A DNA stretch of 64,000 bases from positions 124,001-188,000 of the forward strand of contig JAANYP010002855.1 of NCBI GenBank assembly GCA_020465985.1, written 5' to 3'. Positions 1 to 11,928 of this stretch are shown piece by piece (the first letter of the stretch is position 1; each line of letters opens with the position of its first letter). The translations under genes and the position numbers were made by a program. The stretch is from Centrapalus pauciflorus. Its lineage: Eukaryota; Streptophyta; Magnoliopsida; Asterales; Asteraceae. Under the pieces are notes generated by a model, which had not been told where the DNA came from, ran no database searches, and worked only from the letters and a program-made list of their open reading frames with translations.

Positions 1-48
1 GATGGACAGCTTCCATTCTTCACCTACCCAGATGGTAGATGGACTTCA

Positions 49-1857
49 TCACAATGGAGGGGGACCTTCAAACATCTTCTCAAGTTCCTCTCTAGTATCC
101 TCAAGTTCTTGAATCTCGCTTCTTATTATCATGAACTTGGGATCCTCAAGTTCACCTCTTTCATAACAGCCTCTGAGCTGATCCCAGATAGCTGCTCTCC
201 ACCTGCTTGACTGCCTGAATGAAACTGCAAGTCTGAAGGCTACAAGCTGTCTCAGATCTACTTTGTACAGATCTGATGCTCTCTGAAAGCATTTCTTCTG
301 AGTTAAGGGATCCACAAAGGATGCCCCTAGCTCAGGCTCTTCAATGATCTTGTCATCTTCAAACTCAATTCCACTAGGCAGGCTGTGATCAACTCCTTTC
401 ATCTCAATAGCATAATCACCTTGTTCTATCAGGATGAGGAGTTGTTCCATCTCAGTGTCCTTCCTTGTCCTCCTGGCCTTTATTTTTGGTTGTGTCATAT
501 AGACACCTTCACTTACTTCTTTGGAGATCAGGCCAAGATTCTTCACTCTCTCCATCAGCTTCTTTACATATGCTCTGATAGTCTTAGCGGTTTCAGACTT
601 AGACTCACTCAGAGCAACTGCCAGCTCAATCCATTCTCTGTACCCCATTTGTGCAACGTCAGTGAAGTCATATGTTTCTAGTTCTAGGCCTGCTGCACCC
701 ATTCTGGTTATTTTCAACTTCCACTGACTGCCTTTTCTTGAAATGGGCACAACTTTGACAATTGCTTCCTTAGCAAGCCTTCTATCAGCAACATCTTGAA
801 ATTTTCTTCTTGCCAGGTTGTCAAAGTGAAATTGAGCTCTAGCAGAAGGCACTGAAGTTTTGGTCACTGAGACCAGAGCACCTTTCTCAGCTTCTTTCTC
901 TTCTGCTGATCCCTTAGCAGCTTCCAAAATTTTCTTTTGCACAACAAGAGAGGACATCTTAAGTTTCCTTGCCTCTTGAAGTGCAAAAGACTTAGCAGCT
1001 TTTGCAGATTCTTCTTCTTTTCTTAAAGCTTCAGGGGCTTGAAGCTGTTCTTCTCTAAACTCAAAATATTTGTGCATAGGAAGACCCATTTCTTTTCCTT
1101 TAGCTGCTGTAGTGACAGCAGCTTCAGGACTTTCCTCCTCCTCTTCTTCTTCTTCTAAAACCAGATGCCTCCTTCTGCTGCTTGGCCTGTCCTCAGGAAT
1201 AGTTTCCTCCCCCTTAGACTGAGCAGGGATTGGAGATTCAACCTGAGTAGTCTGAGCAGCATGGGAGACACCCTCTAGTGTACCTGTAGAAGCACCTGCT
1301 GGTTGACCAATGAGTATTGCAGGCACTGATTTCTCCTTAGGAGAAGAAGTTTTCTCCCCCTTAGACTTAGTCTTCGAGGCAGATGACTTCTCCCCCTTTG
1401 AAGGAGATGTACCAGCACCTTCAACACCCAGTCTGCCTGAAGACACAAAGTCATCAGGATTGCCAGCAGTTTTGGGAGCAGGTCTGGGGCCAACAAGGCT
1501 AGTCACTAAGAATGTCAAGTTGTCTCTTACCTCTGCAAGCTAGGTAAGACAGGTTTGAAGAGAAGAGGATTGGGTATCAGCAAGGGAGGTCAGCTTAACA
1601 ATATTTTCCCTATCAGAAGCTGTGAACAGGAAACTTTGAAGTTGTGCAAGATGTAATTCGAGAGAATCTTGCACATCAGCAAGGTTTGATGACACAGAAT
1701 TGGATAGGGAGCCAATTAGTGTGTTCAAGCTGGCCAGAGTATTAGGAAGAGTAGTGTTGCAAGAAGTTAGTAGAGATGACAGCTGTTGAGAAATAGTTGT
1801 CATTGAGGACACAGAGTCCTGTTGCAGTGAAAGAATGGAGGAGAAGAAGGTGGACAC
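49..1857 (-). pseudogene. S1 env-like third ORF, C-terminal part
   Basis: This is the C-terminal portion of the third ORF of S1, in two open stretches (1855-1543 and 1539-49) split by one in-frame TAG at 1540-1542. The first part is Ser/Thr/Leu-rich and probably helical. The second holds a basic Ser/Lys-rich stretch, a run of eight glutamates, then a folded-looking region rich in Arg, Glu and aromatic residues. The frame is the same as the upstream part, and the TGA at 1861-1863 is the only separation. Function is unknown; 'env-like' is a positional name used for Sireviruses and I see no clear signal peptide or fusion peptide. It ends close to the window edge, where a polypurine tract and 3' LTR would follow. 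Confidence 0.6.
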
Positions 1858-1860
1858 ATT

Positions 1861-3159
1861 TCACAGCTGTGTAGTAAGTGCAAGCAGCTGTGGAGAATTA
1901 TCTGTTTGTGGATTGGCAGGGAAGGAAGCTTTGAACAAATCAAAGAATCCCTTAAGCTGGTCAGACACAGAGTCTGAAATAATAGAGGGTAGAGAGGTCA
2001 TAGTAGATTCTAAAGAACCAACTTTGTTGGACAGCAGAGAAAGTTGATCCTTCAAAGGCAGGTCTTTAGGGGATGGAGGTGTATGGGTGGACTGTTTAGA
2101 TTGGGTGGATGGAGAAGATGATGATGAGGCTGGTGTATGAGGATGTGATGGAGAGGGAAGAGGAACATTTGAGAGAAGCTCCATAGCCTGGGCAAAAGTA
2201 ATGTGGCCCAGCTTGGAGGGGTCAAAGGGTCCCTCAGCAGTGGCAGTAGATGCATCATCAGTAGAAGGGGTTGACGTTGGGGGCCTTTCAGATGCTGCTT
2301 GTGTTGCAGCACCATCATGAAGGCCAGTGGTTGTTCCCTCTGCAGTGCCTTGGTGTAAAAGCACCTCATCATGGAGAGATGGGATATGCATTTCAACATC
2401 AGCAGTGGTGAAACCTGCTGATGGAATTTGCATAGAAGGAGCACCCTCACCAAAGGGATGGTATGATCCCTGAGGTTCATCAGCTGGAGTTGTTGGTCCC
2501 TCAGCAATTGTTTGGTGTAGAACAGCTGTATCATGGGGAGCAGAAGTTTGAGGCTGAGCTGCTGATTGGTCTATGCCAGCAGTGTGGGCACCTCGTGCAG
2601 ACTCAGGGTGTAAAGAAGTTTGAGTGGGGGACAGTGTGGACTCAGTAGGGAGTGGAGAGGGCTCCTGTCTTTCAATATTCTCAGCCTGTTGGGAGGCTGG
2701 AATAGTTGAGGTGGTTATCTCCTTTTGTACAACTGGTTCCTGTTGGCAGGAACCAGAGGGTCTAGGCTGACTCTGGGTGGACTTAGGTTGGAGTGAAGCA
2801 TGCTCCAATTGTGCTGAACCTTCTCCCAATATAGGAGAGGCAGTAGGGGTGGCTTCTCTTACAACTGAACCCTGTTGAGAGGGAACAGAGGAGGTGGTTG
2901 TTTGGGCTGGTTTCTTTTTGGACAGTGATTTTCGTTGGTAGTGGATGGATGAAGTGGGTGATTGTGGAGAGGTGAGGAGAGGTTCAGACTGGACAGGTTT
3001 AGAGACTGGGTCAGAAACAGGTGGGTTAACCTGTTCCATAGTCTCAAGTGCCACAGAGGCACCAGCCACAGAGGCTTCAGGTTCAACGAATAAACCAGGG
3101 TGAGGAGCCGGCTCCCCCTCAGCCACAGAGGCTAAGAGAGTAGACTCAGACTGAGCTGT
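1861..3159 (-). pseudogene. S1 env-like third ORF, low-complexity middle
   Basis: A region of over 420 codons rich in Pro, Ser, Thr, Gln and Ala that continues the third ORF of S1 in frame. It is bounded by single in-frame stops: TAA at 3160-3162 upstream and TGA at 1861-1863 downstream. It holds a diverged internal duplication around the words VLHQTIAEG and LLHQGTAEG. The composition suggests an unstructured linker between the folded N-terminal domain and the C-terminal domain. The related elements N2 and N3 have a comparable Gln/Pro/Ser-rich linker at the same place, so the three-part design is shared across copia lineages here. No enzymatic motif is visible. Confidence 0.55.
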
Positions 3160-4130
3160 TTAGGCCTTCTTTTGCACAGGCCCAGCTTCAGTGGTTGCCA
3201 GGGTCCTCTTAACAAGTTTGGACATGGATTTAGATTTTCTCTTGGGAGCAGCAGCTTCTGGATCCACCCTCACAGCAGAGGGTCCTTCCACCAATCCTAA
3301 CAACCTCCTCATTGGTGTGGACAGAGGAGGTTCATTTGGAAGAACATCAGTGTAGAAAACTCTATTCCCTATTACAGGGAATGCAGCAGTATGAAGTAAA
3401 GGCTGAGAGTTATACAGATGCTCACCACAAATGTGTCTGAATATGAGGCTCAGAAACCTTGGGTATCGAACAGCAGCTGGTCTTGGCTCTTGCTGCACCA
3501 GGTTCCTCAAGTTCAGAAAGATCCACTTAGCCATATCAATTGTAGTCCCATCCACCAGCTGTAGGACTATTGGGACTTCATCACGGCTCAGTTGGTCAAA
3601 TGAACCAACTTTGCTGCTGAAACTCATCATCACTGAGGCAAACAGAAAGCTGTAGGTAGGAGACAAATCCTTCCTGTACAGCGTTGCTCCAATTTTGGGA
3701 TCTGCTACACCACGGAAGCATAGCAAATTTCCCATTTGCTCATTTTCAGGCTGGGGCATGTCATATGAATCAACAATGGGCAGATGAAGAAACTCCCTAA
3801 GAAGATCAGCAGTAATCTCAATGGTCTGAGTCCCATTGAGAATAGTCCCCTTGATGCCTTGGTGTTTGGGTTGTAGGCACAAGTGTACCAGAACTCGTAC
3901 ACCATCTCCTGGTACAGGACACCAGGAGTAGCAGTCATAGCATAGTTCAACGGATGAACTTTCAAAAACTCCACCATTTGATCATAACCTTTCCCCATAT
4001 AGTTTTTGGGGATTGTGAGGTTGGCAATGTAGTTTGTGGGTTTGAGGGTTAGCATTGTGGTGACTGATGAATGTTTCTGCACATCATCACCAACAAATAC
4101 TGCTAGGAAGGGGTTGTTTCTGTGAGCCAT
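3160..4130 (-). pseudogene. S1 env-like third ORF, N-terminal folded domain
   Basis: The start is taken at the ATG at 4130 (MAHRNNPFLAVF), which begins the part alignable with N1-N3. A one-base frameshift near 3870-3880 moves the reading from the 4130 frame to the frame open from 3882 to 3160. Landmarks shared with N2 and N3 are QMVEFL against QMLEFL, then YPRFLSLIFRH against YPQFIMMIIRH, then IGNRVF against IDKRIF, in the same order. The domain therefore predates the split between this Sirevirus and the N lineage. It ends with a Lys/Arg-rich tail that could be a nuclear or nucleic-acid contact, which is inference. The molecular role is unknown. Confidence 0.65.
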
Positions 4131-4819
4131 TTCGAGAGTAGGGAAAGTAGCAGAAGCACAAGACACTTTGTCGAATTTTTAGGGTTCTTAGACGGTTTAT
4201 GATAGTAGTGAAGAAGACGAAGATGTAACAGTATGAGGTATTTATAGGATTTGAATGTGAGTGGGTATGAGGGAGAAACATTTGGGCGGTTGATTTGAAA
4301 AGGTCGTTAACGGAAAACGGAACGGTTGTCCATGTCAGACCGTTTGTCAGACCACTTGAGCCCTTTTTAATCACTAACACACGTAACCCACATTATCCGC
4401 AGTAATTAAGTTAAATAAAAACAGAAATTAAGTAACTTAATTGTGAAAAAAGGTAATTAAGAACTGTTGGTCTAAGTTGTTGGTCAAACCTGTGATGAGC
4501 AGGGTCATCACTAGTTGTTCATTCTTCAAGATATTCCCTCAGCCTGTTCAACAATGTAGGAACAGGTTGTGTTCAATAGCTGAGCAGGTTACAAGACAAT
4601 GTCTTGTAAGTCAGTGTGAGGGAATAGGCAGAGTGAAGAGTGGACCATCAGATCAGGCTGGACGAGTAATCGTTTTTGTTCAGCCTGTTGTATGTTCAAG
4701 CTGTTCAAGGATTTCAGAAAAATGGCTAAGTACATAACATGCAGAGCATGTTCTGTCTAAGCTGTTCTGAGAAACTTGATCAGTGTGAGACATACAAGGT
4801 CTTAGACCTTTGAGGACAC
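4131..4819 (-). other. S1 pol to env-like spacer
   Basis: About 690 bases between the pol stop and the third-ORF start, without a supported gene. It is rich in CTGTTC and AGCCTG words that also recur in the S1 LTR. It contains a near-perfect palindrome at 4589-4609 (ten-base arms around one base). The hairpins seen in the N1-N3 spacer are not recognisable here. Confidence 0.5.
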
Positions 4820-5890
4820 TTAGTCACTTTTGTTTAACATGCCCAGCTTGCTGACAAGGTAATTAAACCTTGTTTCATCAAGAGGTTTGGTGAAAATGTC
4901 TGCAAGCTGTTCATTTGTGGCAATAAAACTTACCTCCACATTACCTTTCTGAATGTGATCCCTGATGAAGTGATGTCTGACTTCAATATGCTTTGTTCTT
5001 GAATGAAATACTGGATTGTTGGAAATAGCTATGGCACTTGTGTTATCACACAGAATAGGAATTTTCCTATACACAAGCCCATAATCTTCAAGTTGATGCT
5101 GCATCCACAGAATCTGCCCACAGCAGCTTCCAGCAGCAATGTACTCAGCTTCAGCAGTAGAAGTAGACACTGAGTTCTGCTTCTTGCTACACCAACTTAT
5201 CAACTTACCACCAAGTAGTTGACATCCACCTGTTGTGCTTTTCCTATCTAGCCTGCAGCCTACAAAATCAGAATCTGAATAACCTGTTTGTTCAAGGCTG
5301 GAGTCTTTGGGATACCAAAGACCCAAATCTGGTGTACCCTTCAGGTATCTGAAGATTCTCTTAACAGCAACTAGATGAGATTCCTTTGGATCAGCTTGGA
5401 ATCTAGCACACAGACAGGTGGCAAACATAATATCAGGTCTACTAGCAGTTAAGTACAACAAGCTTCCAATCATACCTCTGTAAGCTGTTACTGAAACAGC
5501 TTTGCCACTGGTATCAGCATCCAATTTTACATTGGTTGCCATTGGGGTTTTAATAGGAGAACTTTGATCAAATTTAAACTTTTTCAAGAGATCTAAGGTA
5601 TACTTTCTTTGATTTATAAAAATTCCAGTTGAGGTTTGTTTAACCTGTAATCCTAAAAAGAAAGTAAGTTCTCCCATCATACTCATTTTATATTTAGATT
5701 TCATGAGTAATGAAAAATTCTTGCATAACTGCTCATTGGTAGAACCAAATATTATATCATCCACATAAAATTGAACAAGCATAATATCAGATTTCACCTT
5801 CTTTATGAACAGTGTAGTATCCACTTTACCTCTGGAATACCCATTGCTCATAAGGAATTCAGTAAGAGTGTCATACCAGGCTCTAGGGGC
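4820..5890 (-). pseudogene. pol: S1 reverse transcriptase C-terminal half and RNase H
   Basis: Open from just after the TAA at 5891-5893 to the pol stop at 4820. It carries the RT catalytic motif YVDD (residues 29-32 counted from the Met at 5851), then FFLGLQV and LLYLTASRPD, which are typical of copia RT. RNase H follows with SDSDFVGC, STAEAEYIAAG and a final block containing TKHIEVRHHFIRD, where the copia RNase H acidic and histidine motifs lie. The C terminus (SKLGML) is the usual pol end. The coding sequence is otherwise open, so it was probably functional until recently. It shares an ancestral frame with the upstream RT part. Confidence 0.85.
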
Positions 5891-7281
5891 TTATTTAAGA
5901 CCATAGAGAGCTTTGTCCAACTTATAGACAAAACCTGGATGATGTTCATTTTCAAAACCTGGAGGGTGCTTGACATAAACTTCTTCTTGCAGCTTCCCAT
6001 TCAAAAATGCACTCTTCACATCCATTTGAAATACCTTAATACTCTTATGAGCAGCGTAGGCTAGATACAAACGAATTGCTTCTAGCCTGGCCACAGGAGC
6101 AACCAGTCTTGCCTTATTTCTTATGACATGACCTTGCTCATCCATCTTATTCCTGAAAACCCATTTAGTGCCAATTATAGTTTTGCCTTTAGGTGCAGGG
6201 ACCAGCTTCCATACCTTGTTTCTATCAAACTGATTGAGTTCTTCTTGCATGGCAGAGATCCAATTGGCATCTTTTAGTGCTTCATCCACTTTCTTTGGCT
6301 CCGTTAGTGAAACAAAACTAGACAACATACAGAAGTTCCCTAAGCTGTCCCACCTTGTTTGTACCCCTTTGTTGATGTCACCAATTATTTGATCATTGGG
6401 GTGACATCTGATCCACTTAGGATCATTCTTCAATGATGATTCTCCTGAGTTATCAGCAGCTTCAGCAAGTCCTGTTGAACAGCTCTCAAGATTTTCAGAC
6501 ACACTGTTGTCCTGAGCCTGCTCACTCGTTGAACATAACTGACCACTGTTGAACATATCAGCAGAGGAACTAGGAAAATCAGCATTGATAGGTTCAGGAC
6601 ATGCAGTTGTAATTAGGTCAGTACACTTATTCACACAGGGTGTATTGACATGATCATCATGCCCATCATGATTAACAGGTTCCACACTGGGTGTAGTGAA
6701 AGCTTTTGAGTCCTCTTTACTGTTTGAATGCATTAGATCATCAAAGTTTAATTCTCCTGAAACTTTTTCAGGAACAGCTTTGGTGGAAGCATTCTTGGAC
6801 TTTTCAAAGGTGACATTGATAGATTCATCTATCACCTTTCTTTTGTTGTTGTATACTCTGTAGGCTTTGGAGATAGCAGAGTAACCAACAAACACACCTT
6901 CATCAGCTTTTGGTTCAAACTTTGCCAGTTGGTCCCTTTGATTCCAAATAAAGCAGGGACAACCAAACACATGGAAGTAACTGACATTCGGCTTCCTCCC
7001 TTTGATCAGCTCATAGGGAGTCTTATTGAACCTTTTTACCACTAAGGATCTGTTTTGGGTGAAGCAGGCAGTGTTAATAGCTTCAGCCCAGAATGATGAA
7101 GGTAAACCTGATGCACACAGCATGGTTCTAGCAGCTTCAATGAGAGTTCTGTTTCTCCTTTCAGCAACTCCATTTTGTTGTGGAGTTCTTACTGCTGAAA
7201 AGTTTTGAGTGGTTCCTTTCTCTTCACAGAAGTCTTCAAGAGTACTGTTTCTGAATTCAGTACCATGATCACTTTTAAGCT
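5891..7281 (-). pseudogene. pol: S1 integrase C-terminal part and RT N-terminal part
   Basis: Begins at the solo-LTR insertion and ends at an in-frame TAA (5891-5893). It holds the second half of the integrase core (SDHGTEF, then QQNGVAERRNRTL with the catalytic glutamate region), the integrase C-terminal module (FGCPCFIWN, KADEGVFVGYS), a long acidic linker, and the RT start (WVFRNKMDEQG, ARLVAPVARLEAIRL, FLNGKLQEEVYV). The stop falls at LYGLK-stop-APRAW; N3 has Gln at that point, so one base change made it. The frame upstream of L1 and this frame are in register if one copy of the target duplication is discounted. Confidence 0.8.
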
Positions 7282-7286
7282 GCTTC
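7282..7286. repeat. Target site duplication GCTTC, left copy, of L1
   Basis: GCTTC at 7282-7286 is repeated exactly at 9750-9754, flanking a TG...CA unit. A 5-bp duplication is standard for LTR-retrotransposon integrase. Confidence 0.9.
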
Positions 7287-8239
7287 TGTCACACCCTGCT
7301 ACCCCGGTTGGCAGCGAGGTGAGACGAGTGCGGAAGCGTAACCATAATCATAATGAACGACCACTATATGGACGTTATTAAAATACATCATTGAAACTTG
7401 AAAATATAGCAATGTTTTACATAGACTGATATGAGTAAAGGAGTTCGCAAAATACAGAGATTTAATTACATAATTAAAATATCCAAAATAATGCAGCTAA
7501 ATCTCCGTTAGTTTGAATATGCATGCGACTCCATGGATGCGGAAGCTTGAAAGTAAAATACGTCTGAGGCATTCGTGCCTTAATTACCTGAAAATACATG
7601 ATAAAATACGTCAACAAAAATTGTTGGTGAGCTCATAGGTTTACGCGAAAAGACCAGTTGTATGGACATTATCAGATGAGTTGAATTTATGAAATCATAA
7701 ATTCCGGGTATGTATTACATAAACCATCATGCAACCGAAGCTTAATTAAAATGAGTTTGCCCTGTGCAGTATTCCCATACGTAATACCGTGTGTTGAATA
7801 TATATGCACCCGCTGTTAGCCGACCCGAGCTAACCCGAGTGGGGGACATGACTCCCAATAGATCTATCCACAATATATTCGCGCTTACAAATAAATACAG
7901 TTAACGGTTCATGATATAAGGGCTAATGGAACCATATGTAATACATATAAGAAATAAACAGTTTTGATGTCCATATGAAAACAGTGCATGTATTTCCACC
8001 CCAATAGATAGTGAAAATAGGGGCTATGAAGACTCACCGTGAGTGCGTCGGCAAAAACGAGCGTAAAATGCAAATTAGCGTTGTTTGATGGGTGATGAAG
8101 CCGGATAAGCTTAATCGAGTCCTAAATGATAATAGGGACTTAATATCTCTAATATATGATAATATGTATATTTATAGATTTTTATGTCTTAAATCACCCA
8201 ACATTACAAGTTTATAAATAAAATGCGCTTAAAACGTCA

Positions 8240-8345
<106 letters not shown>

Positions 8346-9208
8346 CAGCTTTTTCGGAGGTTTTTCGGCCTACTTTGAGGCTGTTTTTAACCAAGCTCCA
8401 AAATGTTTTAGACTTTGGTTTTCTAGGACATTCAACTACTATATACAAAGGATTTTTAGAATCAAGAACGGCCATTTTTCGAGATGTTTAGGTTGGTGAA
8501 AAAGCTCGTTAAAAACGCTATGTTGGCCATTTTTGAGCTGTCAAACTTTCGGTTTCCCAAATAATTTCTGGAGGTCTTAAACTTCCAATTAAATCATGAA
8601 AATTTGCAGATCCATAGCTAAGACATAGATCTAACTTTTGAGACTAGAATCAACTCATTTCGTTGAGTTATGAATTAGTTATGATTTTTCAAAGTCGATA
8701 TAAGTTTTCTGCGGAAAATCCGTAGTTTATAAACTTACCACAACTTATGATTCTTGTTGTTTATTCAAAGACTACTTGTATAAAAGTCATAATAGTTATA
8801 AAAACACATATATATCACATGTTTTCATAATATTAACACTTTTATAATGTGTTCACATATTCATAAACACATTTAAAGAAACAACTTAAAAATAAGAACT
8901 AGAAACTTATAAACTTGAGTTTTTATGAAACTTGTTGTTGTAGGTGATTATATATATTATGCAAGACTTATATAAACATAAATATAAGATGTAATAGGTT
9001 AGTATTTACTTACTTTGATGTTTTTAGAAGAATGAAAATGAGTAGGAGGTTGGATCTTCAAAAGTTTCACCAAGAACACTTCAAAAATATGAAGAACACT
9101 TGAAAGAAACACTTTGTGTGTTCTTGAGGGCTTGAGGCCGGATATTTAGAGGGAGAGAAAGGAGAGATTTGTGTTGTGAAGGTGTGAGAAATGAAGTGAG
9201 TTTGAACC

Positions 9209-9219
9209 TCTATTTATAG
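9209..9219 (-). promoter_or_regulatory. TATA box of L1
   Basis: The minus strand reads CTATAAATAGA, followed by a C/T-rich leader-like stretch with ACACAA words. It fits the core promoter of the LTR and sets its orientation. Confidence 0.55.
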
Positions 9220-9749
9220 ATGAATAAAGGTGGTGAAATGATGAAAAATCTTGGATGAAAGGAAAGAGGAAGATTTGATGGTGAAATGTTGAGTAAAATA
9301 ATACAAACTTTTTGTCCTTGTGTCCTTGTATGGCCGGCCTATATGATGTATTTTTGATGTATTTTTTTTTTGTATAAAAGTATTTAGAAATGTATTATTG
9401 TATTTCCCTTTTCTTGTAAATTCATAAATACTTTTGGATGCATTGTTTTAATTAATTGTTTTAGTCTTGCATAATTAAGGTTAAGTAATTGTATTAGTGT
9501 ATGATTAGTGTCACTAATCATGATTTAATTATGTACTTAGTTGAATTAATCCTTCATGTCGTAAATTGATCGGATTAATTGATTTCCCGATTCATTGCAC
9601 CGATGAATTTGATTCTAATTGCGTTGAATTTTCTAATAAACCTTGTTAATCACTTGATTAATTTCTAATGACCATTGATTAGGCTATAATTGACTATTAA
9701 ATGTAGATTAGGGCTTTGATGCTAACCTGGTTTAGTGCCGGGTGTTACA

Positions 9750-9754
9750 GCTTC
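9750..9754. repeat. Target site duplication GCTTC, right copy, of L1
   Basis: An exact second copy of GCTTC immediately after the CA end of the solo LTR. Confidence 0.9.
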
Positions 9755-10539
9755 ACTTGGGCAGAGTTTAGCATTTCCATCTTTTTCACAAATCCAATAA
9801 TTTCTTTAGCAGCCTCTCCTTTGCTCTTCAAGAAGATAACCCATGTGTACCTGGAGAACTCATCAACCATTACTAGAGTGTATCTTCTTCCTCCTAGACT
9901 TTGAACATTAACAGGTCCAAACAAGTCCATATGAATTAAGAAGAGAGGAGTATCAATAGAGAAGTTATGTTTGGATTTAAATGATGATTTCCTCTGCTTG
10001 CCTTTCTCACAAGCTGTGCAGAGTTTGTCTTTAACAAAGGTCATAGAAGGAAAACCTGTCACCAACTCTTTCTTACAGAGTTTGTTGATGTTCTTGAAGT
10101 TCAGGTGTGACAGCCTTTTGTGCCATAACTAGTTTCAGTCTGCATTTGTTCTTGTGAGAAAACAAGTTTCAGTTGTGGGATCAGCAGATTGCATGTCCAC
10201 AACATATACACCTTTCTTTCGTTGAGCACACAACACAACTTTGTCTTGGGAATCCAATATGTAACCCAGGTGCTCATCAAAGTTAACCTTATAGCCAGCA
10301 TCACACAGTTGACTTATGCTAACAAGGTTATGTTTTAGCCCAACAACATAGGCTACTCTTTTGAACACTGCAGCACCAGCTTTAAGAGTTCCATATCCCT
10401 CAGTGCGTCCCTGTACATTGTCACCAAATGTGACTTTTGGCCCTTTTTCAGGCCTGAGATCACTCAGCAGGTGCTTACAACCTGTCATGTGCCCTGAGCA
10501 GCCACTGTCCAAGTACCAAACCTGGGATGGTTGTTTTTC
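9755..10539 (-). pseudogene. pol: S1 protease, pre-integrase and integrase N-terminal part
   Basis: The frame opens at the acceptor-like CTGCAG (10540). It contains the retropepsin active site DSGCSGHMTG, then LKHNLVSISQLCDAGY. After in-frame stops TGA (10135-10137) and TAG (10129-10131) it continues in the same frame with the pre-integrase motif LWHKRLSHLN, the zinc-binding C-X2-C (LCTACEKGKQ), and the start of the integrase core (HMDLFGPVNVQSLGG, VDEFSRYTWV with the first catalytic aspartate). It ends where L1 is inserted. It is 25 bases beyond the gag stop and in a different frame from gag, so gag and pol are not joined by simple read-through in this copy. Confidence 0.8.
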
Positions 10540-10564
10540 CTGCAGAGTGATAAGAAGAATATTA
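10540..10564 (-). promoter_or_regulatory. Putative 3' splice acceptor overlapping the S1 gag stop
   Basis: On the minus strand the gag stop TAA lies in CTAAT, followed by a pyrimidine-rich stretch and CTGCAG, after which pol opens. Branch-point-like word, pyrimidine tract and AG sit within 25 bases. The same module occurs in N3 and N1. Splicing itself is inferred. Confidence 0.45.
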
Positions 10565-11500
10565 GATCCTTTTAGGGGAACTCATCACAGAGATGTGTTC
10601 TCCTACTTCATCAACATTTGTTGATGGACTTGTGATGTCAACACTAATATTCCCTATTTGAATGGTATCAGTTTGAATACCACTTTCATTGACTGAGATG
10701 TTTCCAACACTGTTTATGTTGCCAATGAGAGAACCATCAGAGTCAGCAGGCCTCATGTCCTCAGTTTCAGGACAGTCTTTGGCCAGATGTGTCTTCATTC
10801 CATATTTATAACACTTTCTCCTTTTAGCATTTTTGGAAGAAGACCTTTCAGAAACACATTCTGGGTTATTTCTGTTGATTCCATCAGCAGGTTTAGCAAG
10901 GTTATTACTTTTTGATGAATCAACAGCTTGAGTGGAAAGTTCAATAGCCACAGCTTTGCCTGTCTCTTCTTTCCTCTTTTTAGGAGGGCAGATGTCAAAG
11001 ATAGGAAGCTTAATTGGCTTTTGAACTTCCACAGGTCTAGGAAACTTATTCCCAGATCTCTCAGGCTGAGCAATGGCTTTGCCTTTGCCCTTCCTGAGAT
11101 GTGATTGATGTTGCCTATCAACATAATCATTATTTCTGGTTTTTGAATACTTATTCTCATTTAAAACCAGTTTACCACTATGATTAGAAAACTTATTTGA
11201 AATCACAGCAGGTTTGCCTTCAACCTGAGACTTACTCTTGTTAAAGGCAGACTGCTTACCTTTTGGAAACTTATTTTCAAAATGTTCAGCATTAAAAGGA
11301 TTAATATGCCTTTTTACACCAGCTTTGGACCCAAAGCCTGTTTTGTCAACAGGTTTGGCGTCCACAGCTGCAGTTTGGACATGCTTTCCTTTCTTTTGCT
11401 TGTGTGAACCAGCAGAACACTTAGCAGGCTTATTTGATGGAAAACTTATTTCATCAACAGCTTTTGAGCTAGGTTCACACGAGCTGTCAGTGTTTTGAGG
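10562..11500 (-). pseudogene. gag: S1 gag C-terminal region with degenerate second zinc knuckle
   Basis: A basic, Asn/Lys/Ser-rich region, open from about 11500 to the TAA at 10562. It carries CYKYGMKTHLAKDC, which has the spacing of a CCHC knuckle, but the second Cys is Tyr, so zinc binding is probably lost. A homologous second knuckle is intact in N3. The C terminus SVMSSPKRI aligns with SVMAWVPRDN at the end of N3 gag, so the stop is the natural gag end. A frameshift near 11500 separates it from the preceding coiled-coil part. The likely role of the intact protein is RNA binding in the virus-like particle. Confidence 0.65.
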
Positions 11501-11928
11501 CCTGACAAACTGTTTGTTGAGATTAATTTACCATTCACTTTTTGAATGAAAGTGTTTGGAAGCTCACCAAGAGTGGACAAGTCTTCTTTTAAATTATTAA
11601 CCTCAACAATGGAAGCTGTTGTGTCAAGATCCCCTCCAAGATAGGCTTGGATTTGTGCAGGAATCTGCTGACTTATGCAGTGGCTGACTTTTTGTGCAGA
11701 TTGGCACCAAGAGTCAACTATCTTTTGAAGCTTAGCATGTTTTATATCTGTTTCTCTCTTTTCTTCCAGTAAAATGGAATTGATGTGTTTTAATTCATCA
11801 AGCTCAGCTTCCAACTTATGGAAGCTGTCCAGTTTACTGGATTTTGTTTCAATATTAGTTTTAAGCTTAGAGATTTCAGATAATAAGACAGCATGCTTCT
11901 CAACAGCAGCTTTCAAATCAACAAGCAT
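11446..11928 (-). pseudogene. gag: S1 gag coiled-coil segment
   Basis: A 160-residue frame with heptad-like Leu/Ile and Glu/Lys spacing (AELDELKHINSILLEEKRE), typical of the coiled coil between the two knuckles in long Sirevirus gag proteins. It overlaps the upstream gag ORF near 11920, where one base has been gained or lost, and it drifts out of frame again at about 11500. N3 and N1 have the matching coiled coil (DIIVLKDKLSEQC in N1). Not a separate gene. Confidence 0.65.

Noticed and set aside
385..727. Plus-strand ORFs opposite the S1 env-like gene
   Set aside because: Shadows of the minus-strand coding sequence; no motifs.
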